Shown here: piece after piece, positions 39,003 through 45,361 of the stretch
Layout of the letters: each line of letters opens with the position of its first letter
Numbering within the stretch: the first letter of the stretch is position 1
IMG/VR virus record: IMGVR_UViG_3300050821_003741
Span: 1 to 45,361 of that record
Source of the DNA: a virus
DNA length: 45,361 nucleotides
Direction: 5' to 3' (one strand)
Position numbers and translations under genes: made by a program
The notes under the pieces: model-generated
Told to the model about the DNA's origin: nothing
Databases searched by the model: none
What the model saw: only the letters and a program-made list of their open reading frames with translations

Positions 39003-39662
39003 ATGCCGACGGAACTACAAACCTTAGACCCGGAGAAGCAAGCCCTCGAAGCGGAGGTTAAGTCGCTGGGCCTCATCCCGGTCGTGGATGCGATGTCTTA
39101 CGAAATGGCGGGGGAGCGGTGGAAGGCCCTGGTGGATACTGAAAAGAAAGTCCATCAGCATTTTGACCCGTCGTGTGACGCGGCGCATAAGGCGTGGAAA
39201 GCAATGATTGCCTTACGGGATAAGTTTCTAAAGCCTCTGGAAGAAAACAAGGCGGAGCAAGTGCGATTGATGAAGACGTGGCAACGGGAAGAGGAGCGGA
39301 AACGCCAAGAGGCGGAACGTCAGGCGCAGGAAGAGGCGCGAAAGCGGGCGGAGGATGAGGCGGTGGCTCGGGCGGCGGAATTGGAGAAGGCGGGGTTTAA
39401 GGAATCGGCTCAGCAGGCGATTGCGGAGCCTGTGGCGGTCCCCCAGGTGGTGGCCCCCAGCGTAGTCCCCAAGGGTTTCGGCGGGGCGACTCAAGCGCGA
39501 TGGAAGGCCAAGGTAACGGACCTCAAGGCGTTGGTAGCGGCTGTGGCGGCGGGGAAGGCTCCCTTGGCCTCTATCAAAGCGGATGAGGTTTTTCTCGGGC
39601 AACAGGCGCGGTCGCTCAAGGCGGAATTGAGGTTGCCGGGCGTGGTGGTGTGGGAAGAATAA
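39003..39662 (+). CDS. Coiled-coil protein in the recombination operon
   Basis: 219 aa. Long charged helix between residues 80 and 125 (QREEERKRQEAERQAQEEAR), then an Ala/Val/Pro-rich hinge and a small C-terminal domain 'RWKAKVTDLKALVAAVAAGK' to 'LRLPGVVVWEE'. Similar proteins accompany recT-like and ParB genes in phages and may be DNA-binding accessories. AAAGGAGAACGAT precedes the ATG. Confidence 0.68.
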   Translation: MPTELQTLDPEKQALEAEVKSLGLIPVVDAMSYEMAGERWKALVDTEKKVHQHFDPSCDAAHKAWKAMIALRDKFLKPLEENKAEQVRLMKTWQREEERKRQEAERQAQEEARKRAEDEAVARAAELEKAGFKESAQQAIAEPVAVPQVVAPSVVPKGFGGATQARWKAKVTDLKALVAAVAAGKAPLASIKADEVFLGQQARSLKAELRLPGVVVWEE

Positions 39663-39685
39663 TTCACGAATCAAAGGAGAAAATC

Positions 39686-41236
39686 ATGGAGACGGCGGCG
39701 GAAGGGGCGGGGAAGTCGGAAGTGTTGGTGGGAGAATTGATTGGAATAGACGATATTGTGGTGGGGGAAAATTACCGAGAAATTGATAAAGGGGAGGCCA
39801 TGAAAGAATTGATGGCCTCTATTCAGACGGTGGGACTGATGAATCCGCTGACGGTCCGGTCAAACGCGGATCCGACCAAGTTCGATCTGGTAGCCGGGTA
39901 TCGACGGTATCATGCATTAAAAATGCTGGGAGTGCAGTTAGTCCCCGTCCGTAAGTTTATGCTGACGGACGACGAAGCGGCGAACCTCCGGGCGGCGGAA
40001 AATATCCACCGTCTTGAGTTGAACCCAATTCAGGAAGCGCGGGCGATGGCGGAATTGTTCAAGCGGTTTGGGGGGAACAAGGAAGTCTCAAGCATCGCCA
40101 AAAAGCCCGTAGCCTACGTTGTCCGGGCGTTGTCGTTGTTGAATCTCCCCGAGGCGGTGCAGAAGTTGATCGCGGCGGGGAAGTTGACGGCAGAGCATGG
40201 GCATCAGATTATGCGGGCACCTGAGAAGACGCGGGAAAAATTGGCGGTTTTCGCCACGAAGGAGAACACCTGGAATCATTTGTATCCCACGGTGGAAGAC
40301 CTGAAACGGGAGATCGAGAAGAGCGTGGAACATCCGTTACGCGGGGCGGCGTTCCCGAAAGATCGACCTTATGCCGAAGAGGTGGCGTGTAAAGAATGCC
40401 CGTTCAATTCGTCGAACCAAGAGCTTCTTTTTGATCGGGCGGAAGACGGAATCTGCACGGGTCCTCTGTGTTTTGCCAAGAAGGAGCGGACCTTCTATAA
40501 AGAATTCGCGGAGGAAAATAAAGCGAAATATGCCGCGATGAGGTTTCTGGGGATCGGGGGCGCGCCGGGGTATGACGGTGTTTTTAAGGGGCAACCCGTA
40601 TTCAGTGTGGAACCTAAGGACCAGGAAACGGGCAAGAAATTGCTCAAAGAGAAGCCGGAAGCGTTCGGATGGGGCATCGTCAAGGCGGGGCGGTTTGAAT
40701 CAGATCGAAAGCCGAAAGTGATCTTTACGGTTACGGATGCGTCGGTGCTTCCGAAGACGATGCAAAAGCCGGACGCGGCAGGTGCGTACGATTGGGAAAA
40801 GGAACAATTCATCAGGAAACACGTCGTACAGTCGTTAGCGGCGCGAATCGGTGATGCTTTCAACGGGAGAAACCCCGGACGAAAGATTATGGAAGTGTGG
40901 GCGTTGTGGGCGGTGGATTACCAAAATATCGATAAGTCCACCACTATATTATCGGGGATATATGAACCTCAAAAATTGGTGGGGTTAAATACCGCACAGA
41001 AGATTAAAAAATTCATGGCGGGAATACCCCCCGACGAATTATTGAAAGTGGTGTGGATGGGAACATTTGGCTCGGCGCACGATATTGAAACAAACGCAAA
41101 AGCGGTGGGTATAGACGTGAAAAAGGTTTCAGAAAATATTATTGGTTTGGCGATGAAGGCATGGGAGGATGAGAAAAAGGCGTCCGGGGAAAAAGAGAAA
41201 AAAGAAGTGGACAAACCAAAAGAGAAAAAGTCATAA
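39686..41236 (+). CDS. ParB/RepB-family protein with Cys cluster
   Basis: 516 aa from ATG 39686 (AAAGGAGAAAATC). N-domain: 'LMASIQTVGLMNPLTVRSN' and box II 'LVAGYRRYHALK' (residues 69-79, GYRR for GERR), then 'AAENIHRLELNPIQEARAMAELF' (box III). A HTH-like 'EVSSIAKKPVAYVVRALSLLNLP' follows. A 'CKECPFN' and 'CTGPLCF' pair near residues 243-275 forms a zinc cluster common in phage ParBs. No ParA is visible. It may bind the site at 5002, or act on recombination or transcription. Confidence 0.82.
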   Translation: METAAEGAGKSEVLVGELIGIDDIVVGENYREIDKGEAMKELMASIQTVGLMNPLTVRSNADPTKFDLVAGYRRYHALKMLGVQLVPVRKFMLTDDEAANLRAAENIHRLELNPIQEARAMAELFKRFGGNKEVSSIAKKPVAYVVRALSLLNLPEAVQKLIAAGKLTAEHGHQIMRAPEKTREKLAVFATKENTWNHLYPTVEDLKREIEKSVEHPLRGAAFPKDRPYAEEVACKECPFNSSNQELLFDRAEDGICTGPLCFAKKERTFYKEFAEENKAKYAAMRFLGIGGAPGYDGVFKGQPVFSVEPKDQETGKKLLKEKPEAFGWGIVKAGRFESDRKPKVIFTVTDASVLPKTMQKPDAAGAYDWEKEQFIRKHVVQSLAARIGDAFNGRNPGRKIMEVWALWAVDYQNIDKSTTILSGIYEPQKLVGLNTAQKIKKFMAGIPPDELLKVVWMGTFGSAHDIETNAKAVGIDVKKVSENIIGLAMKAWEDEKKASGEKEKKEVDKPKEKKS

Positions 41237-41272
41237 TAGCGTGTTCCGTTACCGCGGACAATCGGAGGCGTC

Positions 41273-41407
41273 ATGTCACAAAATCCTTCCACCCCATCGG
41301 ATAGGCCGGTAAGCCGAAACCCCGTGTCCAGCCTTTTCAGGCCTCCGTCACGGTTGTTCGGTGGGGTGGTCCTTTTTGTCTTCTCCTGGATCCTTCGTAT
41401 CTTCTGA
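41273..41407 (+). CDS. Small membrane protein candidate (44 aa)
   Basis: GGAGGCGTC precedes the ATG. MSQNPSTPSDRPVSRNPVSS then a hydrophobic helix 'FGGVVLFVFSWILRIF'. The same bases form a large inverted-repeat structure, so codon and RNA roles may overlap. Moderate to low confidence. Confidence 0.45.
   Translation: MSQNPSTPSDRPVSRNPVSSLFRPPSRLFGGVVLFVFSWILRIF
41289..41377 (+). terminator. Branched hairpin with T-run (possible terminator or RNA element)
   Basis: CCACCCCATCG (41289-41299) pairs with CGGTGGGGTGG (41359-41369) with one wobble. An inner CCGTG (41322-41326) pairs with CACGG (41349-41353), and TCCTTTTT follows. It could end the recombination operon before the replication genes. 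Confidence 0.45.
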
Positions 41408-41416
41408 ATCACACAA

Positions 41417-41524
41417 ATGCAAATCCTCAACGATGAAATTTATTCGCGGGGGGTCTTCGATTCGCAAATCACAAATCTCGACATCACGATCCGACACCTT
41501 ATTTTCAATCTGAAAAGCAAATAG
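41417..41524 (+). CDS. Possible small protein (35 aa)
   Basis: MQILNDEIYSRGVFDSQITN and 'LDITIRHLIFNLKSK' look protein-like, and the frame fills the gap before the DUF559-type nuclease. There is no clear ribosome site, so this may be chance. Confidence 0.3.
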   Translation: MQILNDEIYSRGVFDSQITNLDITIRHLIFNLKSK

Positions 41525-41532
41525 GGGGAGAC

Positions 41533-42000
41533 GTGTCACAGATTAACGTGAATTTTGAGTTTCCAGAAAAGGAAATTCATGCCTTAATTGATAAATGCCA
41601 AGATCGGGAAATTGAAATTATAGATGCGGAATATGGCGTTCATGTAACCTCCAGGGATTTCCTAAAACAAACACCCATAGAACAGTTGATGGATATCGCC
41701 CTCTTTCAAAAAATTCGTGAGGGTCAGCAAGAAATTAGGTTGCGGCGTCAAGTGAGAATCGGGCGGTATGTTGTGGATTTTATTGTTGATGATACGACAA
41801 ACAAAATTATTATCGAATGTGACGGACACCAATTCCATGAGAAGACGGCATACCAAGTGCAACACGATAAAAGTAGGGACCGGGAACTTCAAAAAGCTGG
41901 ATTTAAAGTGTTGCGATTTACGGGATCAGAAATTACCCGAAACCCATTACAATGCGCTCTAGACGTTTTGAGGTTTTTTATATGCGAATTCGAACCGTAA
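41533..42000 (+). CDS. DUF559/Vsr-like endonuclease
   Basis: 155 aa from GTG 41533, with GGGGGAGAC upstream. The nuclease core is 'RRQVRIGRYVVDFIVDD' (Asp), 'IIIECDGHQFHEK' (Glu/Asp), 'DKSRDRELQKAGFKVLRFTGSEI' in parts, as in DUF559 and very-short-patch repair enzymes. The N-terminal 55 residues are helical. It overlaps the replication initiator by 19 bases. Role may be DNA repair or host DNA attack. Confidence 0.78.
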   Translation: MSQINVNFEFPEKEIHALIDKCQDREIEIIDAEYGVHVTSRDFLKQTPIEQLMDIALFQKIREGQQEIRLRRQVRIGRYVVDFIVDDTTNKIIIECDGHQFHEKTAYQVQHDKSRDRELQKAGFKVLRFTGSEITRNPLQCALDVLRFFICEFEP

Positions 42001-42767
42001 AACCAGCCTTTTTTAAAGATGAGGATTTGGGGGATTTGCCACCATTAACCCGGTTGCTTTTCCAGGGGCTTTGGTTGATGGCGGATAGGGATGGGCGGCT
42101 AGAAGATCGTCCGAGGTTGATTAAAACCGAGGTTCTACCATATGACCAATGTGATATTGAAAGTATGTTGGATGTCCTAGATAAAGCCGGATTCATCACC
42201 CGGTATGAAGGCGGAGGGAGACGATGTATCTATATCCCTGGGTTTAAAATCCATCAGCGGATTTGTGGAAACGAGGTGAAATATCCAAGCGAATTGCCTG
42301 CCCCGCCTGTTATTGAAAATTCGGGAATCAACGTGGAAGCAACTATGAATCAACTTGGATCACAGGAAAGGGAAAGGGAAAGGGAAAGGAGTAAAGGAAA
42401 GGGAATAGGAAAAGGAAAGGAATTAATATATAGCGAAAAACCATCAGGCTTGATTATTCCAGATGAACTCCAAAACGATCAGGATGCGATTCTAGAGTGG
42501 TTAGCCTACAAAAAGGAGCGTGGGCAGGGGTATAAGGGGGAACGTGGGTTGCAGGCCCTCTGGAGGTGTTTTAAAGCGATCCCAGCAGAACGGAGGCGAG
42601 AGGCTGTGGATTATTCAATGGCAAACAATTGGTCCGGCCTATTTGAAAAAAAAGGAGCATTCAATGGGAAAACCCGAATTGATACGGGCGGGGCAAATAA
42701 TGAAAAAAACGGTGGAGGGGATCCAGACCGAAACGAAGACCTCGCCGGAATTTCTAAGCGCGTTTGA
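41982..42767 (+). CDS. Replication initiator (phage O / DnaD-like)
   Basis: 261 aa from ATG 41982. The N-terminal winged-helix pattern is 'IRTVKPAFFKDEDLGDLPPLTRLLFQGLWLMADRDGRLEDRPRLIKTEVL' in parts, followed by 'YIPGFKIHQ'. A low-complexity linker of alternating Arg-Glu and Gly-Lys lies near residues 128-146, then a C-terminal helical domain 'ILEWLAYKKERGQGYKGERG'. It pairs with the helicase loader downstream. The linker DNA is a GGGAAA-repeat purine tract that may be the origin. Confidence 0.75.
   Translation: MRIRTVKPAFFKDEDLGDLPPLTRLLFQGLWLMADRDGRLEDRPRLIKTEVLPYDQCDIESMLDVLDKAGFITRYEGGGRRCIYIPGFKIHQRICGNEVKYPSELPAPPVIENSGINVEATMNQLGSQERERERERSKGKGIGKGKELIYSEKPSGLIIPDELQNDQDAILEWLAYKKERGQGYKGERGLQALWRCFKAIPAERRREAVDYSMANNWSGLFEKKGAFNGKTRIDTGGANNEKNGGGDPDRNEDLAGISKRV
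42363..42424 (+). repeat. GGGAAA purine tract, candidate replication origin
   Basis: Inside the replication initiator gene, runs of GGG spaced by AAA (42370, 42376, 42382) continue into GGAAAGGG blocks through 42420. In lambda the origin lies as repeats inside gene O. G-quadruplex formation or strand opening are possible. No AT-rich melting element is obvious next to it. Confidence 0.4.
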
Positions 42768-43464
42768 TCTTTGCGTTCGGTGTGGGAATGAGGCGGCTTT
42801 GGGGGATAAGGCTCCAAAGTGGCCCGGATATTGCGCGTCGTGTCATGGGATTGGCGCGGTGCGGTTGCGGGAAGGTCTTCTTGAAAAGTTACCTGAGCGG
42901 TTAAATGCGGATGGAATTCCGCCGAATTGTCAGCAGTGGAAATTGGAAACCCCCGCGTTCTTGGCTAAGGCGATAGAACGATATTATGAATCACCTAGGG
43001 GATTGTTTTTGTGGGGGAGGGTCGGGGTGGGAAAGACAATGGCGATGGCTTTGTTTTTGAATGATTGGTATAAGAAATTTATTGCCGACGAAAAAAACGC
43101 CTATCTTCATTCTATTCCCGACGTGTGGCGGTGGATCGATTATCCGGCGTTTATTATGGAAATTCAAGACGCTTTTAAAAACGGCGACGGGGAAACCACC
43201 GCCTATCAGAAGTTAAAAAAGTTGGCGGACATTCCGGGGTTGGTGATCGACGATCTTGGTGTGGAAAAGCCGACGCCCTATGTAGTCCAGGCGACGTATT
43301 ATCTTTTGGACCGACGGGAAAAATATCTCCGGCAAACATTCATCACGTCGAATCTCCCCCCCTCGGGGTTGGATGAGCAGTATGGGGCGCGGATCACGGA
43401 TCGGATCGTTGGGTGTTGCGACGTATTGGAAATGACGGGAAAGAATCGGAGGTTGAAACCATGA
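42664..43464 (+). CDS. Helicase loader (DnaC/IstB-like ATPase)
   Basis: 266 aa from ATG 42664 with AAAGGAGCATTCA. Zinc-finger-like CVRC (37-40) and CASC (57-60) precede the AAA+ core: Walker A GRVGVGKT (118-125), Walker B LVIDDLG (193-199) and 'QTFITSNLPPSGLDEQYGARITDRI' in parts (sensor region). It would load host DnaB helicase at the phage origin. It overlaps the replication initiator by 104 bases in another frame, so the initiator's C-terminus and the loader's N-terminus share DNA. Confidence 0.85.
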   Translation: MGKPELIRAGQIMKKTVEGIQTETKTSPEFLSAFDLCVRCGNEAALGDKAPKWPGYCASCHGIGAVRLREGLLEKLPERLNADGIPPNCQQWKLETPAFLAKAIERYYESPRGLFLWGRVGVGKTMAMALFLNDWYKKFIADEKNAYLHSIPDVWRWIDYPAFIMEIQDAFKNGDGETTAYQKLKKLADIPGLVIDDLGVEKPTPYVVQATYYLLDRREKYLRQTFITSNLPPSGLDEQYGARITDRIVGCCDVLEMTGKNRRLKP

Positions 43465-43577
43465 CCGAGCAGGAGGAGAAGGATTGTCAGCACGTATGGA
43501 TGGATATGCACTCCGAGGCGATGGGGAGCGACGCTCAGGTCTGCCTGAAATGTGGAATATGGAGGACTGAAGAATGA
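43461..43577 (+). CDS. Mini zinc-binding protein (38 aa)
   Basis: MTEQEEKDCQHVWMDMHSEA then 'VCLKCGIWRTEE'. A CxH pair at 9-11 and CLKC at 28-31 give a zinc knuckle. ATGA overlap at both ends indicates coupled translation. Confidence 0.6.
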   Translation: MTEQEEKDCQHVWMDMHSEAMGSDAQVCLKCGIWRTEE

Positions 43578-43870
43578 TAAATCCGACGGAGAAGGAGTTT
43601 GCTCTAATAAAATCACAAAGTGATAATAGACAAAAGTGGTTTTGGATCGAATTGCCTACCGGCCATCGGGTCGAGAACGAAAATTGGCGGAATAATTCTA
43701 CCTTTGATGAGGATTCGGCTATGTATTTGGCGAATAGAATTAATGCCGCTTTTCGCTCCCGCCTCCGTAAAGAACTGGAGCGGCTCAGGGAGAGAGCGGC
43801 GAAGTGTGCGGAAGAATGTGGGGAAGGTGGAATTGTAGCAAGTCAAATCCGCGCCTTGGACATCGAGTGA
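43574..43870 (+). CDS. Hypothetical helical protein (98 aa)
   Basis: 'MINPTEKEFALIKSQSDNRQ', 'FWIELPTGHRVENENWRNN' and a long coiled coil 'SRLRKELERLRERAAKCAEE'. The start overlaps the previous stop. No family recognised. Confidence 0.65.
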   Translation: MINPTEKEFALIKSQSDNRQKWFWIELPTGHRVENENWRNNSTFDEDSAMYLANRINAAFRSRLRKELERLRERAAKCAEECGEGGIVASQIRALDIE

Positions 43871-44115
43871 GAAGGAAAACGTTTTTTAGTCTTGGTTGGT
43901 GCATGGTAGCATATGATTGGTCGGGCCATTTTTGTTGCTTCCTTGCCCGATTTATGGCCCAGCATGGAATTATGGAAGGGGTTTGTTTATGGAATAAATA
44001 CTCGACGAGGATTTGGCCTTCTATCACGGACGCTCTAGAATATGACCTATATTGGAGTGTGTTTTATTTCATTGCATTGGGTTTATTAATTTTTGGCTAT
44101 AGGGGGATCGAGTGA
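43867..44115 (+). CDS. Small membrane protein (82 aa)
   Basis: GTG 43867 overlaps the previous stop (GTGA); ATG 43903 is an alternative. Aromatic-rich with a hydrophobic C-terminal helix 'WSVFYFIALGLLIFGY' ending RGIE. Overlaps the HNH gene by four bases. Function unknown. Confidence 0.55.
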   Translation: MRRKTFFSLGWCMVAYDWSGHFCCFLARFMAQHGIMEGVCLWNKYSTRIWPSITDALEYDLYWSVFYFIALGLLIFGYRGIE

Positions 44116-44624
44116 GTAGCTGGAGTTTTGATACGAAGAAATTTGTGGAATGGTTACGGCGGCAGGGGGCGGACGTTTTGGCCCCGACCAATCCCTACGA
44201 GTTGGCGCGGTTTCGCGCTCGGGGCGCGGTCCATGTGATCTATATCAATAAGTCGGGGAATATCACCTCTTCCGGGCAGTTCGTCCAGGAATGCCTCAAG
44301 GCGTTCGACGATAATTTCAATATCCCCATGGGGTTTACGGGGCGGCGGAAAACATTGTCCGGGAAAATGAAGGCGTCCCTGTTCATGCGGGATGGGCCGT
44401 TGTGTTTTTTTTGCCAAAAGGAAATGCCGGAAAATGATATGACCATCGAGCATTTGGTGGGTGTGAATAAGGGCGGGACTAGCCATAACGACAACCTGAC
44501 GTTGGCGCATTTTAAGTGCAATCAGCGGGCGGACAATCTGCCGTTGATGGAAAAAATCCATATTCATCGTATCGCATGGGCGGAAACGTTTATAGGCCGA
44601 GAGATTGCAATGGAGAGACTATGA
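44112..44624 (+). CDS. HNH endonuclease
   Basis: 170 aa from GTG 44112. The N-terminal 90 residues form an alpha/beta domain ('WLRRQGADVLAPTNPYELAR'). The C-terminal HNH motif is 'CFFCQKEMPENDMTIEHLVG' then 'GGTSHNDNLTLAHFKCNQRA': Cys pairs for zinc, EH, N and H in order. It may be a packaging or free-standing endonuclease. Confidence 0.85.
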   Translation: MSSWSFDTKKFVEWLRRQGADVLAPTNPYELARFRARGAVHVIYINKSGNITSSGQFVQECLKAFDDNFNIPMGFTGRRKTLSGKMKASLFMRDGPLCFFCQKEMPENDMTIEHLVGVNKGGTSHNDNLTLAHFKCNQRADNLPLMEKIHIHRIAWAETFIGREIAMERL

Positions 44625-44770
44625 AAGATAGAGTTCTGTGCGAGAAATTGCTGATCGAAATGTCCCATTATCTCGGGAGAATGGAGGAAAAAGGTTTTCG
44701 CCCTTTGTCATGTCCATGGATAAGTCGATATTGGTTGTATGAAGACGTGAGGGATAAACGCCGTGAATAA
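44621..44770 (+). CDS. Hypothetical small protein (49 aa)
   Basis: ATG 44621 overlaps the HNH stop, with GGAGAGACT upstream. MKDRVLCEKLLIEMSHYLGR then 'CPWISRYWLYEDVRDKRRE'. Helical and aromatic. Function unknown. Confidence 0.6.
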   Translation: MKDRVLCEKLLIEMSHYLGRMEEKGFRPLSCPWISRYWLYEDVRDKRRE

Positions 44771-45071
44771 CGAATATATCGTCAAGGAATTGGAAAAGTT
44801 GCCCGACGAAGTGGCGGATGCCCTACTGGTCTGGCGGAAGGCCACGGCGGAGCGGGAACGGGTGGAAGGGTATGCCCATTTGAAGCTGAAGGCCGAGGCG
44901 TCCGCGTTCGGAGATCGGTTGACGGTGAAAGACCTCAAGGCGAAAGTGTTGCAGGACGTGGAGGTGTCAAATGCAATCTTGGCGGAGATTATGGCGGAGA
45001 CGACACATATGAGGCTGTATGAACGGTTGATGGCGTTGAAGAAAACGGCGACGATCCGGGGGGCATTTTAA
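44763..45071 (+). CDS. Hypothetical helical protein (102 aa)
   Basis: GTG 44763, GAGGGATAAACGCC upstream. 'YIVKELEKLPDEVADALLVW', 'RERVEGYAHLKLKAEASAFG', 'LTVKDLKAKVLQDVEVSNA' and 'HMRLYERLMALKKTATI'. Such four-helix phage early proteins are common and of unknown function. It is immediately before the beta-helix protein. Confidence 0.7.
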   Translation: MNNEYIVKELEKLPDEVADALLVWRKATAERERVEGYAHLKLKAEASAFGDRLTVKDLKAKVLQDVEVSNAILAEIMAETTHMRLYERLMALKKTATIRGAF

Positions 45072-45072
45072 G

Positions 45073-45361
45073 ATGAAAAAATATGAGCTTACTGGTGAAG
45101 AGCAGGTCTTCCTAGGAACCAAGTTTTTCAGGATTCGGAGTCTTATTGAGATCGAATCCATACAGCTGAAAAAGGGCGACCTCGGGGGATGGGTGGAGAA
45201 GGAGGGGAATCTCTCACAAAATGGCGAGGCCTGGGTATCCGGCGCGGCCCGGGTATCCGGCGCGGCCCAGGTATCCGGCGCGGCCCAGGTATTCGGCGAG
45301 GCCCAGGTATCCGGCGCGGCCCAGGTATTCGGCGAGGCCCAGGTATCCGGCGCGGCCCAGG
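45073..45361 (+). CDS. Hexapeptide-repeat beta-helix protein, N-terminal part (continues at 1)
   Basis: ATG 45073 opens 'MKKYELTGEEQVFLGTKFFR', 'IRSLIEIESIQLKKGDLGGW' and 'VEKEGNLSQNGEAWVS', matching the known head of phage hexapeptide proteins with a 'GDLGGWVEKEGNLS' element. The repeats start at residue 55 and run off the window end. The remainder is at 1-480. There is one base between the preceding stop codon and this ATG and no strong ribosome site. Confidence 0.8.
   Translation, partial: MKKYELTGEEQVFLGTKFFRIRSLIEIESIQLKKGDLGGWVEKEGNLSQNGEAWVSGAARVSGAAQVSGAAQVFGEAQVSGAAQVFGEAQVSGAAQ
45235..45361 (+). repeat. 18-bp tandem repeat array (right end)
   Basis: Seven 18-bp units (VSGAAR, VSGAAQ, VSGAAQ, VFGEAQ, VSGAAQ, VFGEAQ, VSGAAQ) plus one base. 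The last 85 bases are identical to the first 85 of the window. Confidence 0.9.
45277..45361 (+). repeat. 85-bp terminal direct overlap (right copy)
   Basis: Identical to 1-85 and in the same reading frame, so the window closes into a circle of about 45,276 bp, with repeat number uncertain. Confidence 0.85.

Noticed and set aside
44516-44620. Upstream extension of the 49-residue gene
   Set aside because: Would run 35 codons into the HNH domain; ATG 44621 overlaps the HNH stop and has a ribosome site.
1-45361. Integrase, tRNA genes, DNA polymerase, insertion sequences
   Set aside because: I looked for their motifs on both strands and saw none that could be supported.

Overview
The window looks like an almost complete genome, about 45.3 kb, of a tailed phage with a contractile tail (myovirus morphology). 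Its first 85 bases are identical to its last 85 (1-85 = 45277-45361). Both ends lie inside one open reading frame of 18-bp tandem repeats, so the contig most simply closes into a circle of about 45,276 bp. Gene density, ATGA/GTGA start-stop overlaps, strong AAAGGAG-type ribosome sites and near-total plus-strand coding fit a virulent phage. I see no integrase, excisionase, recognisable repressor, DNA polymerase or tRNA. The host is unknown. Fibre proteins carrying Sec signal peptides and domains of the 'YKFPNGS' and S74 type suggest an uncultured diderm bacterium from an environmental metagenome, but that is inference.

Layout. (1) 45073-45361 joined to 1-2517: end of the early region. It holds a hexapeptide-repeat beta-helix protein, small zinc-ribbon proteins, a DUF1064-type nuclease and a cold-shock protein, closed by a strong terminator. 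(2) 2518-7657: a ParB-like protein, a TET-associated-type glycosyltransferase, a MazG/Nmad1-like helical protein, a near-consensus parS site, and small and large terminase. (3) 7648-14118: portal, then an unusual block of Sec-targeted fibre-like proteins, the Mu F/SPP1 gp7 head protein and a terminator. (4) 14149-27469: protease/scaffold with a nested internal start, capsid, neck proteins, sheath, tube, a -1 frameshifted tail chaperone, a short tape measure, and a baseplate (Dit-like, plug, hub, gp138 spike, gp25, J, DUF2612). (5) 27483-33836: collar fibre, two more Sec-targeted fibres (one with an S74 chaperone), lysis genes (M23 endopeptidase, holin candidates), DUF1353 and a terminator. (6) 33835-33993: the only minus-strand gene, divergent from the early promoter. 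(7) 34028-45071: the early operon, with DUF932, RecT, a PD-(D/E)XK exonuclease, a full ParB, a replication initiator, a DnaC-like loader and HNH and DUF559 nucleases.

How the parts work together. Early genes recombine and replicate the genome by recruiting host replication: an initiator and helicase loader are present, a polymerase is not. Late genes package DNA into a DUF2184-type capsid and build a contractile tail. The least ordinary signals are regulatory RNA and envelope biology. Two promoters share an 18/20 core. A short promoter-to-terminator transcript has a loop with 12 nt of perfect complementarity to the start of the first early gene. Two copies of a two-hairpin leader sit in front of early genes. 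Five fibre-type proteins carry Sec signal peptides. A parS-like site occurs in a phage with two ParB-family proteins but no visible ParA.
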